This document shows, one piece after another, positions 1 to 11,950 of a stretch of 64,000 nucleotides of DNA. Under the pieces are notes generated by a model, which had not been told where the DNA came from, ran no database searches, and saw only the letters and a list, made by a program, of their open reading frames with translations. This stretch comes from Carex sylvatica. Taxonomy: Eukaryota; Streptophyta; Magnoliopsida; Poales; Cyperaceae. Where the stretch lies: positions 151,518 to 215,517 of the forward strand of contig CAXKVR010000376.1 in assembly GCA_964058845.1 (NCBI GenBank). Reading direction: 5' to 3'. Both the position numbers and the translations under genes were made by a program. Every line of letters starts with the position of its first letter. Within the stretch, counting starts at the first letter, position 1.

Positions 1-242
1 GACAAGTACAATAAAATTCCTGTACCCCACAAAAAGTTCGTTTTGGTTCAGATTAGTTCAATATGAGTTTCAAGAGAAAAAAAGAAAAAGTTAGGCCCAA
101 ATTGTTAACAACCTATTTCGTGTCATTTTTAAAATTTATCAAAAACTGTAGGGACCTTAGATCAATGGGAAAAATGCTATTTCACAAGTATGATGATATA
201 TTCTTGCAAAGGATAGTACTCAAATGAAAGGGAGGTTGTAAC

Positions 243-1298
243 CTTTTCTAAGTCATCATTTGGCACCACTATCGTTGGTGCATACAAGTTAATGATCTGT
301 TTGGGATTAAACTTCCCATTGCACTGAGGGCACTGCCAGTGGAGAGAAAAAAAAATTAAGAAGATGAGAAAAGGAATGCTTAAAGAAGAAACACTTCCTC
401 AATTATTACAATGACAGATGATAAAAAACTTACTTTCCCTTTGTTCCCACACTTGCGTAGCCATTTCTCTAGGCACAATCTACCATATACATGCCCACAA
501 GGAATACAGCTGCATCAAGTTTAGAACACATGACTCAGTTCATTCATACTAGTAACTAGTAAGCTGAATAAAATAAAGTAATGGATGTGAAATCAAAACC
601 AGCAAAAAATGGATGCTTCTGTTTCAAAATACCGTAATTGAAATGGATAATCTCACAATAGAAAATTAAATTAGGCAAAAATGGAAAAGATCTAGCAGAA
701 CCATGTAATTAAGATTAAAGCACTGAGTATTAGCACAGAATAACACACTTCTGCATATGTTATCTAAATTGCAGAAATCTGGTATTTATATTTTTACATC
801 TTTTGAAAGAAACTAATTAGCAAAACAGCTATCATCCAGCAAATTTGGTGAGGCCTGAACCATTAACTGAGAAATAAGTAGATTTTATTCTTTGTTTTCA
901 AATTCAAAACAGAAATGCCGATACCAGACACGATGAGGCCCTTCTGAGGTCCAAGGCTCCATGCAAACGGGGCAAGTAGGCAGTACCGAGTTGTTCCCCA
1001 ATTCAATCCCAACATCTTCTCTCCCCTTTTCCTGCCCATTTTTCACTTTTCCTTTAATTTCTTCTTCTTCTTCTTCTTCTTCTTCTTCTTCTTCTTCTCC
1101 TTCACTTCCTTCTTCTTCATCCCTCAGATGTCGACGCCTTTGGGGTAGGTTCACCGCCACTTCTGATTCCGTGTCAGCGTCACTACTGGACGTGTCATCT
1201 TCCGAGTCAGTATCGCTTTCATTTTCTTCTTCTTCTTCTTCTTCTTCCTCCTCGTCTTCTTGCGGCGGCATAAAGCGAGATAATATTCTTCTTGCCAT
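243..1298 (-). CDS. RFWD3-like RING-type E3 ubiquitin ligase, 5' part only
   Basis: Three coding exons read on the minus strand: 1298-925, 509-434 and 332-243; the rest of the gene lies beyond the left edge. The start is the ATG at 1298-1296; an upstream in-frame TTG is not needed. Residues 1-110 are low complexity with two long Glu runs encoded by a GAA/CTT repeat. A RING finger follows, pieced together across two introns: CPVCMEPW, then CCIPCGHVYG, then CPQCNGKF. The splice phases agree (phase 2 after exon 1, phase 0 after exon 2). The exact spacing CPVCMEPW...PCGH...CPQCN is typical of plant RFWD3 homologues, which carry C-terminal WD40 repeats and in animals ubiquitinate RPA and RAD51 at damaged DNA. 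The WD40 part is not visible here. The last donor (242-241) and any exon in 1-240 are uncertain. Family call fairly sure; function is by homology. Confidence 0.8.
1046..1260 (-). repeat. GAA/CTT trinucleotide tracts inside the RFWD3-like exon 1
   Basis: Two nearly pure CTT runs on the plus strand (about 1058-1098 and 1221-1250) encode poly-Glu tracts of roughly 15 and 10 residues in the minus-strand gene. They stay in frame. Repeats of this kind commonly vary in length between individuals. Serine-rich reading on the other strand is a by-product. Confidence 0.8.
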
Positions 1299-2284
1299 CA
1301 ATTGGAGAAAGACGATTCTGATTGGAGGAAGTCGATGAGAAAAATAAAGGGAAACTGAGAAGGAGCGAAAGTGCGAAACGAAATTTCTAGTTCCCGGTTC
1401 TTTTTTCGTCTTTCATTGAATGAAGCACTGTTATTTTGACCTATTTCATATTTGAATAGACTTTATTTGTCTTGACCACTATTTTTAAATTTAAAATTAA
1501 TTCTATTCTTCCTCTATTTCTTTTTTCATCTAAACACACTCTTATGAATTTGAGCGACCCAAATCCAAACATACTATTCTCAAACTTGTATTAAACCGTT
1601 ACTTTGTGCAACGAGATGCATTAGATGATGTAAGTTAGATAGATGACAAAGATTTTTTTTTTATTAAATAGAATCAAATTTAAATATTTCAACTAAATAA
1701 ATATGCTAAATTTGATTTTTACAAAAAACAAAAAAATGAATCGATAGAGGCAATTTACTATACATGCAGTAAGCTTAGCTGAACATATGTATTTTTACCT
1801 CCACCCATTCAAAAGATCGGTGGAACTGTTTTTCATAAAAATCAAATTCAATGTGTTTATTTCATTGAAATACTTAAATTTAGTGCTATTTTTAAAAAAA
1901 ATCAATAACAGGTTGGGTATTTTTAACTGCGTTTGATCTCCTTTCTACGAATGTCAGATGCGTTTAAATAATTCAGGGCAGATTTCAGTTTTGCTCAGAA
2001 AATCAAAAAAATGATACGATACTTTTGCTTTTGTTTACGTAGATTTGTATATAATTTTGTGATCGTTTACAGTCATTAAACCACTGAAACTTTCCGTTAG
2101 TGTCGATTAGAGGAATACATCAAAAAAAAAAATTAATGCTGGACACATTTTACATCATTGTGTCACAAAAAATTGCATATATTCTTCAAATAATATTTAG
2201 AACTTCCGTAATTATTTACATGAGGCGGAGGAGGTGACAGGGGTGGAGGGTTTCTAAAATAAACTTCATTGATTCATTCATAAC
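1299..2284. other. AT-rich intergenic DNA, 5' flank of the RFWD3-like gene
   Basis: About 1 kb holding the 5' UTR and promoter of the minus-strand gene, then AT-rich DNA with short poly-A/T runs. I see no ORF, RNA gene or repeat with clear borders. Confidence 0.6.
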
Positions 2285-2488
2285 TAATAGAGGATCAAAT
2301 ATAGTGTATTGGAGATAATAGTGGATGCGAATTATAAGAGTTAATTAGCATTGTAATTGTGGTAGGTAGAAGATGTTTAGTGGAGATGTTTATGATTGTA
2401 TCTTAATCAAGTCTATAAATAGGTGTCATGTCATTGTACTCAAATACATAAAGATTAATACAAATTCTCTCTTTTATGAAATCATTTA
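2285..2488 (+). repeat. 5' LTR of the non-autonomous LTR element
   Basis: 204 bp, matching 4094-4297. The TATA box lies at about 2412-2420, so a transcript would start near 2440. The PBS follows directly. Confidence 0.85.
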
Positions 2489-4093
2489 TGGTATCAGAGC
2501 TTTGATAAAGCTGGAATTAGGCTCGCGCCTATTCCAAAAATTATGCCTCAAAACCCTCTATTTCAAATCTGAAAAAAAAAAAAAAAAAACTTTATTCTAA
2601 AAATAAATTTATATTCCTCTCTATTCTAGCCTAAATCCTTTCTATTCTCTCTATTCTCTCAATCCCTCATCCCTCCCTATTCTACTCTATTCCACAACTT
2701 CAATTAAAAAAAAATGTGCAAACCCTCTCCTAGATCTGCATCGACCTGAATCAAATCAGTTAAATCTCTGGCCTCCGGCCAGCACCGTACCGCACCGCAC
2801 TGGATCAGATCATTCAATCTCTAACCTCTCACAAAAAGGCAGATTCACAAAACCAAATTCACGAAAAGGCATCTCTTCTTTAAGAAAATCGACAAAGATC
2901 TGAAATCAGTTTCAAAAAACACAAGTTTGATACCCGATCCTTGAAAGGCACAATGAAAAGGCAGAGAAGGCTCGTCTTGCCAGGTGCTCACGCGCGCACG
3001 CCTCCTTGCCAAAGAAGAAGCACGCTGACGAGATCGCGATGGATCATCTCACAACACCGCCACCGTCGCACACACCTTCGGCCATGCTCAGACTATGCCT
3101 CCACCTCGTCGCCTTCTCCGACAAGCCAGCACCACCACCTCTGGCGACGACAAATCCTCGATCCTCTCTCTTCACCATGAGAAAAGTTGTTGCACACAAT
3201 TCTTGAACAGAAGCCTCCGCTCAGACGATGGTACACTTGAGCGTTCTCAGGCGAGAGCCGCCGCGCATTGCGTCGCTCTCCCATCTCCGTTGAGCGTACA
3301 CAAGACTTTCCAATTTTATTTCAGGATTTTTGATGCGGGTCTTACTCGAACTCGATATTTTTTTTTTGATGTGCAACTGCGATAGGTGATTTGTTGTAGC
3401 TATGCGGGTGTCTTGAATTCCTATCAACCAATCTTTGCTCAATCAAACTGGCCCGTTGGAAAGACCGGATCTGTTTTGTGAGTGCTATGCTTCAATTATC
3501 TAATTTCATTCGATTTGCTTTTATTTTTTGGGCTGATGTTGAAAGCCCACTACAAATTCCAATTTCTTTAATTTCTAAGCTCAATTTTTTTTCAAACTTG
3601 CAAATCGCCGAGAACAAAAGAAATAATATCAAGCTCCAGATCAATTCCTTACCTATTCTTTTCTATCTCCTTGATTCAAAACCTCACACACCTATCTCCA
3701 AATCAAAATTTAAATTCTTCCAATTTCTAAAATCAAATCACAAAACCAAACCAATGCCGGACTCCTTTATCTCTTCTCTTCTTCTATCTACCAAATGCTT
3801 CTAAAAAATGAGACAAGAGAGCTAAAAACCTCTTGAAACCATGTATTTGTCACAAAGCCATAAGCTATTCAATTTTCTTTTCTTTCTTTTTATTTTTGAA
3901 AAGAGGACTCAAACGAGCCTCTCGAGTACATGAAAGCATTCTTGAGCCAAAAGAGCTCCTTCTTCTATTCTACTTTCAAGGAGACCCAAATTACGATTCG
4001 ATCGCTAGAAAGGCATTGTGATATTGGTACCGACCTTCTTTTTTTCGGAGCAAGCTCAACATTGCTACCGCACTATGTTTTGCTTGAGGGGCG

Positions 4094-4297
4094 TAATAGA
4101 GAATCAAATATAGTGTATTGGAGATAATAGTGGGTGCAAATTATAAGAGTTGATTAGCATTGTAATGGTGGTAGGTAAGAAACCTTTAGTGTAGATATTT
4201 ATAATTGTATCTTAATCAAGTCTATAAATAAGTGTCATGTCATTGTACTCAAATACACAAAAATTAATACAAATTCTCTCTTTTATGAAATTGTTTA
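4094..4297 (+). repeat. 3' LTR of the non-autonomous LTR element
   Basis: 204 bp, same length and end sequences as the 5' copy, with a modest number of substitutions, so the insertion is not very recent. It is preceded by the polypurine-like TTGAGGGGCG. Confidence 0.85.
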
Positions 4298-4310
4298 ACA
4301 ACATTTGTTA

Positions 4311-4628
4311 GCATCTACATTCTAGCAACTTAAAGAAGTTTCTAAATAATTGTTAACTACTTTTTAGAAATTATGGTCTCTAAAGTTTTTAACTCTCACA
4401 TCCCTTAAATTAATTTTATAGTTTCTATTAAGCCATGTCAGTAACAAATTAAAGCGGAGAAATAATTTGAGCCAATTATTTGACCAACATAGAGTTTACA
4501 AACAGTTTCTTAATAAGAAACTTAACTGCATAGTTTCTAAATAAGAAACTCTCATGCATCTCTAAAACTGAATTAAAAACTGCCACATTATATTAGAAAC
4601 TCTAATAATATCAGGAATGTAGATGCTC
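4311..4628. mobile_element. Tourist-like (PIF/Harbinger) MITE
   Basis: Termini GCATCTACATTC (4311) and GAATGTAGATGC (to 4627) are inverted repeats, flanked by TTA on both sides (4308-4310 and 4629-4631), the usual PIF/Harbinger target duplication. The interior is AT-rich and non-coding. A related end occurs at 63741. Confidence 0.7.
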
Positions 4629-4631
4629 TTA

Positions 4632-5319
4632 GGAGATTGAATATTTTAAATTAGTTCGGGACTTGTTTTATGTCACTAGATAATCAAAATTCACGATTAA
4701 TCTCAAAATATCATCTAATATTATTATCATAGAATTATAGAGTGAATTTGAAATGATGCATCAATTTTTAAGCTAATAAAGGATCGAATAATGCATTTAC
4801 AATATATTTTGAGCAATTTAATGTTTTCAATTAATTATGTTCCTACTCATGTCATCAACTTTTACGCACACAAAAGCTCCACTCACGTATTTACAGCACG
4901 TTTCACGCTTGTTAGATGTTTTTAATTAATCTCGAGCTCGTTTCAAGCAATTATATATTGACATCTTTTTTCTTCAAATATCATATTTTTTTGTCCGAAG
5001 ATTAATTGGATCGAATTTCAAGTAATATATCAATTTTTAAATTGGCAAAACTGATGGTCATTCTCTAAAGATTATCTAAATCTTTATAATAATTTTTCAT
5101 AGCAGGTTCAAAACGATAAGTGTATTTTAGTTCCACAAAATCTTATTTACAATGCACGCCATTATTATTAGATACTTTAATTTAATTATAAATTTATTTG
5201 TAGTTTTTTTTTTTTTTAAATTGATTGCTCCATCGATTTTCCATTGAAAACCATACATTGTACGATGGTATCAAAAATTGATACCTACCCTACGTACAAC
5301 AAAGTTCGGTACATATTGT
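4632..5319. other. AT-rich intergenic DNA
   Basis: No convincing ORF, RNA gene or bordered repeat seen. Confidence 0.5.
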
Positions 5320-5598
5320 CAGGGGCGGAACTAAAAAATTTATATAGAGGAGGTTGAAAACTTAAAATGTATAATTATTAATTTTTAGTTTATGAAATTT
5401 GAATCCAAGACCTTTTATATATAAAATAGAGCTTTAAACACTAGACTACAAGCACACATCTAATATTTTATGAGGAGAGCTGAACTATATAAAAACTTAA
5501 AAAAAATAAAAATTAAATTAAATTTTAACATACGTGATTAAAAATTTTAAAATTACAAAGTGACTTATTACCCATAGGCTCTGTGTAAATCCGCCCTG
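5320..5598. mobile_element. hAT-like MITE
   Basis: Starts CAGGGGCGGAACTA and ends TAAATCCGCCCTG, an imperfect inverted pair of the CAGGGGCGGA type seen in non-autonomous plant hAT elements. The expected 8-bp target duplication is not clear (CATATTGT against CTGCATAT), so exact borders are tentative. A better-preserved relative lies at 63135-63443. Confidence 0.5.
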
Positions 5599-6403
5599 CT
5601 GCATATCGTATGATAAAACTTATAAGCTAGAATCTCACAACTATCCAAAAAATTTATCTATAGTTGTTGAATTATTAGAACTAACAACTGTTCGATTATA
5701 TTCACAAAATTGAAGGGGAACACTGATTCTTTTTCATATTCAAAGTTAAAAAAAAGTGTGTTTCAAAACAACTTCGTTAAAGAAAAGAGAGAGGAGAGAT
5801 GAGGGATGATCTGATGAGACCTAACTAGACACATTTGCTTGCGCCAAACAAAACAAATTTAATAGAGAGAGAAGAAAAGATGAAGAGTATGTAGATAAAT
5901 TTAATATTTTTTGTAACTTTTAAATCAGAATTAAGAGAAAGTAAAATTTTAGGTGTTTCTTTCAGTGAGACAGAGAGGCAACTGACAAGAGTTCTCCTAG
6001 GTGCGCGTAGAGTTCTGTTTTTATTATTATTCATTAATTAGAATAATCTCTTATATAATTTACAAAATCTAAATACATTATTATTGGGCTATTTAGAATA
6101 GGACAATATTAATTTTCAGACTAAGACAATGATTTAAAATCCAATATTTGTATATTAGTTTTGAATTTTTAGAATGTGAAATTCAGTGGATCTCTCTTAC
6201 ATCCGCCATTTGTCTTTACTTTTTATCAAAAAAACTCTATATCATGCTTCGAAACAATATGTAAAGGGAAATAAACAGAGAGAAAAGACACCGTAAAAAT
6301 GAATTTATTTTCTCTATAGTTTAATTTTAAAATGAAAAAAGGACTAAATTTATGCATAAAATTTCTCCCTTAAAAGTTTAAATTCTAAATAAATATTTTT
6401 TAT
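5599..6403. other. AT-rich intergenic DNA
   Basis: Runs of A/T and short ORFs only. Nothing supported as a gene. Confidence 0.5.
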
Positions 6404-8252
6404 CAAGGGAGAGTTTCATGTCTATCCCTCAAAAACTTCAAAATTACATATTTCTCCTCTAAACTTCATAATATTATATTTACCCTTCTAAATTTTAATA
6501 ACTCACAAATTTACCTATTTGATTATATTTTCTATTAAAACTCATTTTAAATTTATAAAATATCAAATACCCTTCCCTTCCCTTTATGCTTCCCCGCTCA
6601 CCTTCGTTAGAATATAATTAGTCCAGGCAAAAATACCTGAAAAATAAGAAAAGAAAAGCATCAAATGGAGCAACCAAAGGTTTGGTGCAATTCCCCCAAA
6701 GGTACGCTACACCTGCATCTTCAATTTCTCAATCCCGCCCCTGTCCTCTACCTCTCTTTCGAGCATTTTTACAAAACATCTAAATGCTTGTTAATGACGT
6801 CAATTTATATAGTAAAAATCATTACATGTTAGTACGAAAAATTGTGAAAAAATATATGCAAGTATCTATTTTTGAGAATTATTTACCGCAAATGTGTTTT
6901 TAGGCTATTTTGGCAAGTTTTAGAGAAAATTGCGAATTTAGACCGAAAACGGAGCAAAAATGTCATATTTATGTCAATTCTGAAGGAAGCGTCAAAATAG
7001 GACATCACGTGGAGTATGCAAACACCTCACACGAAGTGCACAACATGTAACATTATGAAATTCACTAAAATTCGGCTATATATAGTGTCCTGCGGTATAA
7101 CCTATATTATATACGGTATAAAGCCAGTACCGCACGTGATGAAATCTCAACCGTTGAGCAGCAACCTTCTAGAAGGACAAACCTACAGATGTAACAGACC
7201 TTGAAATCTACTTTTAGCGCTCCATTTTGGAAAGATATATTTTTAGAGCCTCCAAATATGGCATGAGCAGCTATAATTGGCACCCATGTTCTCCATGACT
7301 ACACACCTTATGATTACTATATAAACCCCTCATGTAATAGGAATTAGTGTGCATGTTTTAGTTGTGTAAGTCCATAGTTTAGAGTAGAATAGTGCGTGTA
7401 AATTCTGGAGTTAGAGAAGGAAAAGCTCTCGAAGTCCAAGGCGGAAGAAAAATGCATTATCTAAGGAAGATGTTTTCTAGGTTTTAGGTTATGTCTTTCT
7501 TTTATTACTTCTTTTATTTTGTCATGGCTTTAAGTAGCTAAGTTTCTCCTCTCTAGAATTTGGATGTATTGAATTCTATATTATTTATTTATTATATTTA
7601 TTTTTCTTTTATGTCTATTTGAGATTTCGTTATTATTTGAATGTTATTGAAATATGTCATTGCATACATAGTTCTGTCTACTATATGCTAATGTTCTCCA
7701 CATACCTATAGGTGTTAAGTCATTGTACCTCGGTGTGAGAGGAGATACAAGTACTATAAACACTTCGGCTAACGAGGCTTGGCAGCGGTTTAAAGACTAG
7801 GATTAGAACCCAGTAGACTCCTTTGGCAAGATATAGATTAGATAGCATTTCGAAATATAATTAGTGACTGACAGTGACTGGCAATGCTGATAAATGATTA
7901 TGTTATTGTTATCTAGCAAATATGTAGTTGTGTGAGTGAATGGACATCTCTATTGGAGCGTATATCGCCTAATAATTTCTTCTGAATACTAATTTGGAGT
8001 TACAAATGGAGATCTCAAGGCATAAAACCAGACACTCCTGAAAATGGGTATGTTATTCTCAAGGCATGACTAGTTTACTTTTCTTCCTTTTTAGTTGTTT
8101 TTTCTTAAACGAATTTATAATTTAATAGAAAATGTAATCAAATAGATAAATTTGTGAGTTTTTAAAGTTCAAAAGGTTAAATATGATATTATGAAGTTTA
8201 AAGAAACTACGTAATTTCAAAGTTTTTAAAGGATATACATGAAATTTCTTCT
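6404..8252. mobile_element. Element bounded by about 140-bp inverted repeats, with LTR-like interior
   Basis: The block at 6404-6550 (TTTCATGTCTATCCCTC onward) is matched in inverted order by 8100-8252 (ending near TATACATGAAATTT), about 80 percent by eye over some 140 bp. No target duplication was found, so it may be a foldback or an old long-TIR element. The interior has a TATA box (TATATAAACCCC near 7318) and downstream text resembling the R/U5 part of a Ty3-type LTR (7330-7990), so a solo-LTR remnant may be nested inside. No transposase frame. Confidence 0.5.
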
Positions 8253-8309
8253 TTTATAAAATCCGGTAAAGACAATCGCTTCCCTTTCTTCTTGGAATCT
8301 GTGCCCCAA

Positions 8310-8462
8310 GGTACCTGAGGTGCAATTAATAAAAATGGACGATCCAGATTTATTTCATCCAGACCAAACTCAATCCGGTAGCTGTTGAGGTTGTAGAGTG
8401 ATGCTTTGAGATTCGTGCTAAGTGATATGAACGATTCAGATTCACCGACTACCTCAGGTACC
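8310..8462. repeat. Small inverted-repeat element upstream of the CDC25-like gene
   Basis: Left arm GGTACCTGAGGT (8310-8321) and right arm ACCTCAGGTACC (8451-8462) are perfect inverted repeats around a 129-bp loop. The layout resembles other small elements in this window at 10185, 12531, 46292, 49555, 59136 and 62510. It lies about 145 bp upstream of the start codon. Confidence 0.55.
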
Positions 8463-8606
8463 TGAGATGATACGGTTTCTTTTTCTTCTTGAACTCGACG
8501 AATTCTAAAAAGATTAAAATTTGCAAAATATCTTTCCCGTATCTTACTATAATATAAATTTAGTATTATTATTATTTCTCCAGGACCCGAGATTGACCGT
8601 GCAACA

Positions 8607-9905
8607 ATGGCGAGAGGCCTCTCGTACGTCACCTCAACGCAGCTCCTCTCTCTCTCACGCAATCCTCGCGTGGCGATCGTCGATGTCAGGTACAAGATCT
8701 TAAAACCCTAGTTACTGATCTCTTCTTCGCTGGTCCCGACCTACTCTTGCTGATTTTTTTTTTTTTTTGCCCTTTTAAAGGGATGAAGAGAGAAGCTATG
8801 ACCCGCACATAGGTGGATCCTTGCATTTCGCCAGTGAAACCTTCTCTCAGAAGCTTCCCGACTTGATCCAGGCTGTCAAAGGCAAAGATACCCTTGTTTT
8901 TCACTGCGCACTTAGCCAGGTTCTTTTCTGCCCCCTTTTTCTGGTTTACTAATCTGTGCATAGATTAGTTTTAGTTGGATAAATGCTTTTTGATTCGGAT
9001 TTGAAGGAGGTAAATGCGCTAGATATCCATGTTTTGTTCATGATAGAACCTACAAATTACAATGCTAATTGCTGTATAATTACATTTTCATACTTATCCG
9101 TTTATATCTTAGTCGAGACTCTTTGGTTTGTGTGTTTATTACTTTATTGTAAACAAATCGAGGATCTATTTTCCCCATGCGAAACAACATTCCATTTTGG
9201 GAACTGTTAGTAGGACAAATCCCTAACCAAGCATGCAAAGGATTCAACCCAGATGCTTTCACCAGAGCCTCCTCCCTTCCTTTCTTGTGTTTGGTTTGCC
9301 AAGGTTTATTGTTAGTTATACTACCAGAGAACTTATTGCCTCTAGATTCCCGAGAACCTTGTTCATGCTCCTAATCACTGATTGGTCGGAGCCTCTCCTA
9401 TGGTATCCGACTACACTTGAAAACATCCACTTTCTCGTTTCAATTACTCTGTAAAATATACTGTGCTTGCTTATGCCTCCCTCGGAGTATCACAGCAAGT
9501 TCTTGCCCCCCTACAGCTCCCCTCTCCTATTCTAGCTGCTAAATTTACAAGCTAAACTAGTAGAAGTTGAATGGATATGGAATTAATAACACTACATCTT
9601 TTCCAATTTGAGGAGAATCAAATTAGAGATTCTGTAAAAGATCAACATGTAAGAGAGACAAATTTCTACAAGTTCTGAGATAAAATTAATTTAAACTATG
9701 AAGTTCATCTTAAAGATATAATTCGATGTTGCAGGTGCGAGGCCCAACCTGTGCACGGCTGTTTCTTGACCACTTGTCAGAATCAAAGGAAGATGCAGAC
9801 ATAAAGAATGTAATGGTTTTGGAGAGAGGATTTAATGGGTGGCAGCATGCGGGCAGACCCGTTTGCATGTGCATTGACTCTCCCTGCAAGGGGACTTGCT
9901 CCTAA
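8607..9905 (+). CDS. CDC25: CDC25/ACR2-like rhodanese-domain phosphatase (arsenate reductase family)
   Basis: Three exons, 8607-8689, 8781-8919 and 9735-9905, give 130 aa, close to the 132 aa of the Arabidopsis protein. The start ATG reads [16 protein letters not shown]. It is a single rhodanese-like domain. The active-site loop HCALSQVR (HCX5R, catalytic Cys70) is split by intron 2 between Gln74 and Val75. The C terminus holds PVCMC...CKGTC, the Cys cluster that binds zinc in the Arabidopsis protein. [11 protein letters not shown] is also family-typical. Members have tyrosine-phosphatase and arsenate-reductase activity in vitro; the Arabidopsis protein lacks the long N-terminal regulatory region of animal CDC25, as does this one. 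The frame is intact and introns follow GT..AG. Real substrate in the plant is not settled from sequence. Confidence 0.92.
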
Positions 9906-10184
9906 TCAACTCCAACTCAATTTCTGCATTTGGTGGGGGTAATGAGCTTATGGGATTATCATTTGATATTAATATTGTCTTGCCAATTCAAAGTCACTGA
10001 TATAAGAGCTGTTTGTTGCAGTAATAGTGGCTGACACTTCTATTAAAAATTATGGTTATATATAATAAGGCATGCAATCATGTAAAGTTTGGAGATTCAG
10101 TCTGGCAATCGAGATACCTGAGATGTCAATTCTACCAGAAAATAAAGTTGTAGCAGTCCGAAGCCATGAGTATGGATCTTATGA

Positions 10185-10253
10185 GGTAACTCAAATTTTG
10201 AGTTTGGATTGGAACCCTCCCATTAAAATTCGAAACTCAAAATTTGAGTTACC
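10185..10253. repeat. Perfect 21-bp inverted repeat, small foldback element
   Basis: The arm at 10185-10205 (GGTAACTCAAATTTTGAG...) is exactly complementary to 10233-10253 with a 27-base spacer. Each arm is itself near-palindromic around CTCAAATTTTGAG. It lies about 280 bp 3' of the CDC25-like stop codon, possibly in the 3' UTR. A similar half occurs at 59964. Confidence 0.65.
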
Positions 10254-10935
10254 TTCGGGTGATATGAATTCCTGGAGCCACACAAAATGTTAACTTCGTT
10301 TTTTCAGAGTGAAGTGAACTAATTTTGCTTAAAAAAATATGACTTTTAAGTCGCCGTCGACTTTTGTTCTACACATATTAATGGGCTGCAAATTTTCATT
10401 GTTTATGTCGTCTCTTGATAAAATCGGGCTCAATTTTTCTATAACTTTTTAGATCGATAAAACTGTATATTGTTTTGTGGGTAGATAGACGGGTCAGAAA
10501 GGATATTTGAAAAGGCAAGACCGGCCCATTCACCATTCCTTTCAGTTTAACCGACATTTGGTAACAATTTCGTGGTTTTTAAATAATCTACTAAAAATTA
10601 AATTATGACAATTCAATTTTATTTTAATCAGTGCCAAGAATTTGTATGTGTATGTAGAGAAAATAATATATATCACATCTAACGGTTTTATTTTGACATA
10701 TAAGTGTTAGTTTTTTTGTTATAAAAGAATTAAAAAGTAAACACGTGATGACACAAAAATTATAAGTATTTTAATCTATTTTAAAAATACTAAATTTTTT
10801 TAAAAAAAATAAAATTTAATTTTTAAATGTGTTTTCATATGGAAATTATGTTCGAAAGTTCAAACCGACATTTTCAGTTTTGCAAATAAGATATAATCTT
10901 CAGCACAGATCATTTATTCAGTTATATTATACATA

Positions 10936-11490
10936 TGAGTAGAACTAGGGTGTTCTTAAGTTTACTAAGTTCTTTTGTGAACTCAATTCTAAAACCTATC
11001 AAATTATCTTCGAATAAAAAAAATCCAAACCATTGAAACTCATATACTTTACGAGTGATGTGTTTATATGCAAAAATTCATAATTTTGAATTAATTTTGT
11101 ATAAAGTAAAATAGTTAAAAACATTCAAAAAATAAATGTATTAAAATTAATGGAAATAAATTTGCTGTGATTCTTCAAGAATCACAGGACCCGGCTATTC
11201 CAAATCCAACATTTTACTTTATGAAATGGACATATCTCAAAATCAGTAGTTTTCTATGCACGAATCTTGATATAAATGAAGGGATGGATTTAGAATAGCA
11301 GGGTCCTGTGATTCTTGAAGAATAGCAGGGTCAAGAATCACAGCAGATTTATTTCCAAAATTAATATATTGACCTTCTAATTTTGACCGCTTGACTCTCT
11401 ATAAAATTAATTATAAATTTTAAAAGTTTTGTATGTAGATGCATCATTCCTAAATAGATAAGTTTCAACAGTTTAGATTTATCATTTATA
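10936..11490. mobile_element. Palindromic MITE, end type GAGTAGAACTAGGG (copy 1), split by a MULE MITE
   Basis: The left half (10936-11151) starts TGAGTAGAACTAGGGTG. The right half (from 11366) carries the inverted counterpart of the inner sequence, including the reverse complement of ACGAGTGATG near 11440, but decays before the outer end. The loop has been split by the 205-bp element at 11152-11356. Complete relatives are at 50200-50595 and 50716-51130. Confidence 0.7.
11152..11356. mobile_element. MULE-type MITE with GGAAAYAAATTTGCTGTGAT ends (copy 1)
   Basis: Starts GGAAATAAATTTGCTGTG and ends with the inverted counterpart CACAGCAGATTTATTTCC. It is flanked by a perfect 9-bp direct repeat AAAATTAAT (11143-11151 and 11357-11365), which is diagnostic of Mutator-like insertion. 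Internally CTGTGATTCTTGAAGAATAG repeats in both orientations. Non-coding. It sits in the loop of a palindromic MITE. Confidence 0.85.
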
Positions 11491-11499
11491 ATATGGTAA

Positions 11500-11942
11500 A
11501 TTTCGCTGGAGGTCACTAAACTTTATCATTTGTCACGAATTGATTACTCAAGTTTGATTTGTCATTATTTAGTCACTCAACTTTGTCATTTGTCCTACTT
11601 AAGTCACTCTATATTTTTCCGTTCAAAATCTTAACGAAATATTTTCATTATGTATAAAATATTAATGTAATATACCCATTCCGTCCAAAAAGATTTAGGG
11701 CAGATTTTCACTGACCAATTCGTACAAATAACAAAGTGACATCCAATAAAATTTATCCTTTAAAATAAATTCTATAAATTTTAAAATCGAGTTTACAAAA
11801 ATGACTTAGGTCAACTTAAAAACTCCCTGGTTATACTCCCATACATATTACCATAGCCTCATTTTTTTATAAAGATAAAATAATAACAGTATAAACGAGC
11901 CTACTACCGGTCCACGGCGGTCGCAACTAGCGAGAGATCATA
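11500..11942. other. Intergenic DNA with short GTCACT repeats
   Basis: 11510-11640 repeats a phrase of the type GTCACTCAACTTTGTCATTTGTC two to three times, as in several plant MITE ends, but I cannot place borders. The rest is plain AT-rich sequence. Confidence 0.4.
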
Positions 11943-11950
11943 CACTACCG

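Larger units (their letters stand above)
2285..4297 (+). mobile_element. Non-autonomous LTR retrotransposon (TRIM/LARD-like)
   Basis: Two direct repeats of 204 bp each (2285-2488 and 4094-4297), differing at scattered positions, flank a 1.6-kb interior. Immediately after the left LTR is TGGTATCAGAGC (2489-2500), the primer-binding site complementary to initiator tRNA-Met. Just before the right LTR is a purine-rich stretch, TTGAGGGGCG. Each LTR starts TAATAGAG, ends TTTA and has a TATA box (CTATAAATA near 2412). Flanks ATAAC and ACAAC look like a 5-bp target duplication with one mismatch. The interior has no gag, protease, integrase or RT reading frame, so mobility would depend on another element. 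The central 2.76-3.4 kb is more GC-rich than its surroundings and may contain captured host sequence that I do not recognise. Confidence 0.85.

Noticed and set aside
961..1338. Serine-rich plus-strand frame of 125 codons
   Set aside because: It is the complementary reading of the CTT repeat in the RFWD3-like exon, whose RING motif and splice sites support the minus strand.
6404..8252. MULE call for the 140-bp inverted-repeat element
   Set aside because: No 9-bp target duplication could be found at either plausible border, so I left it as an unclassified inverted-repeat element.
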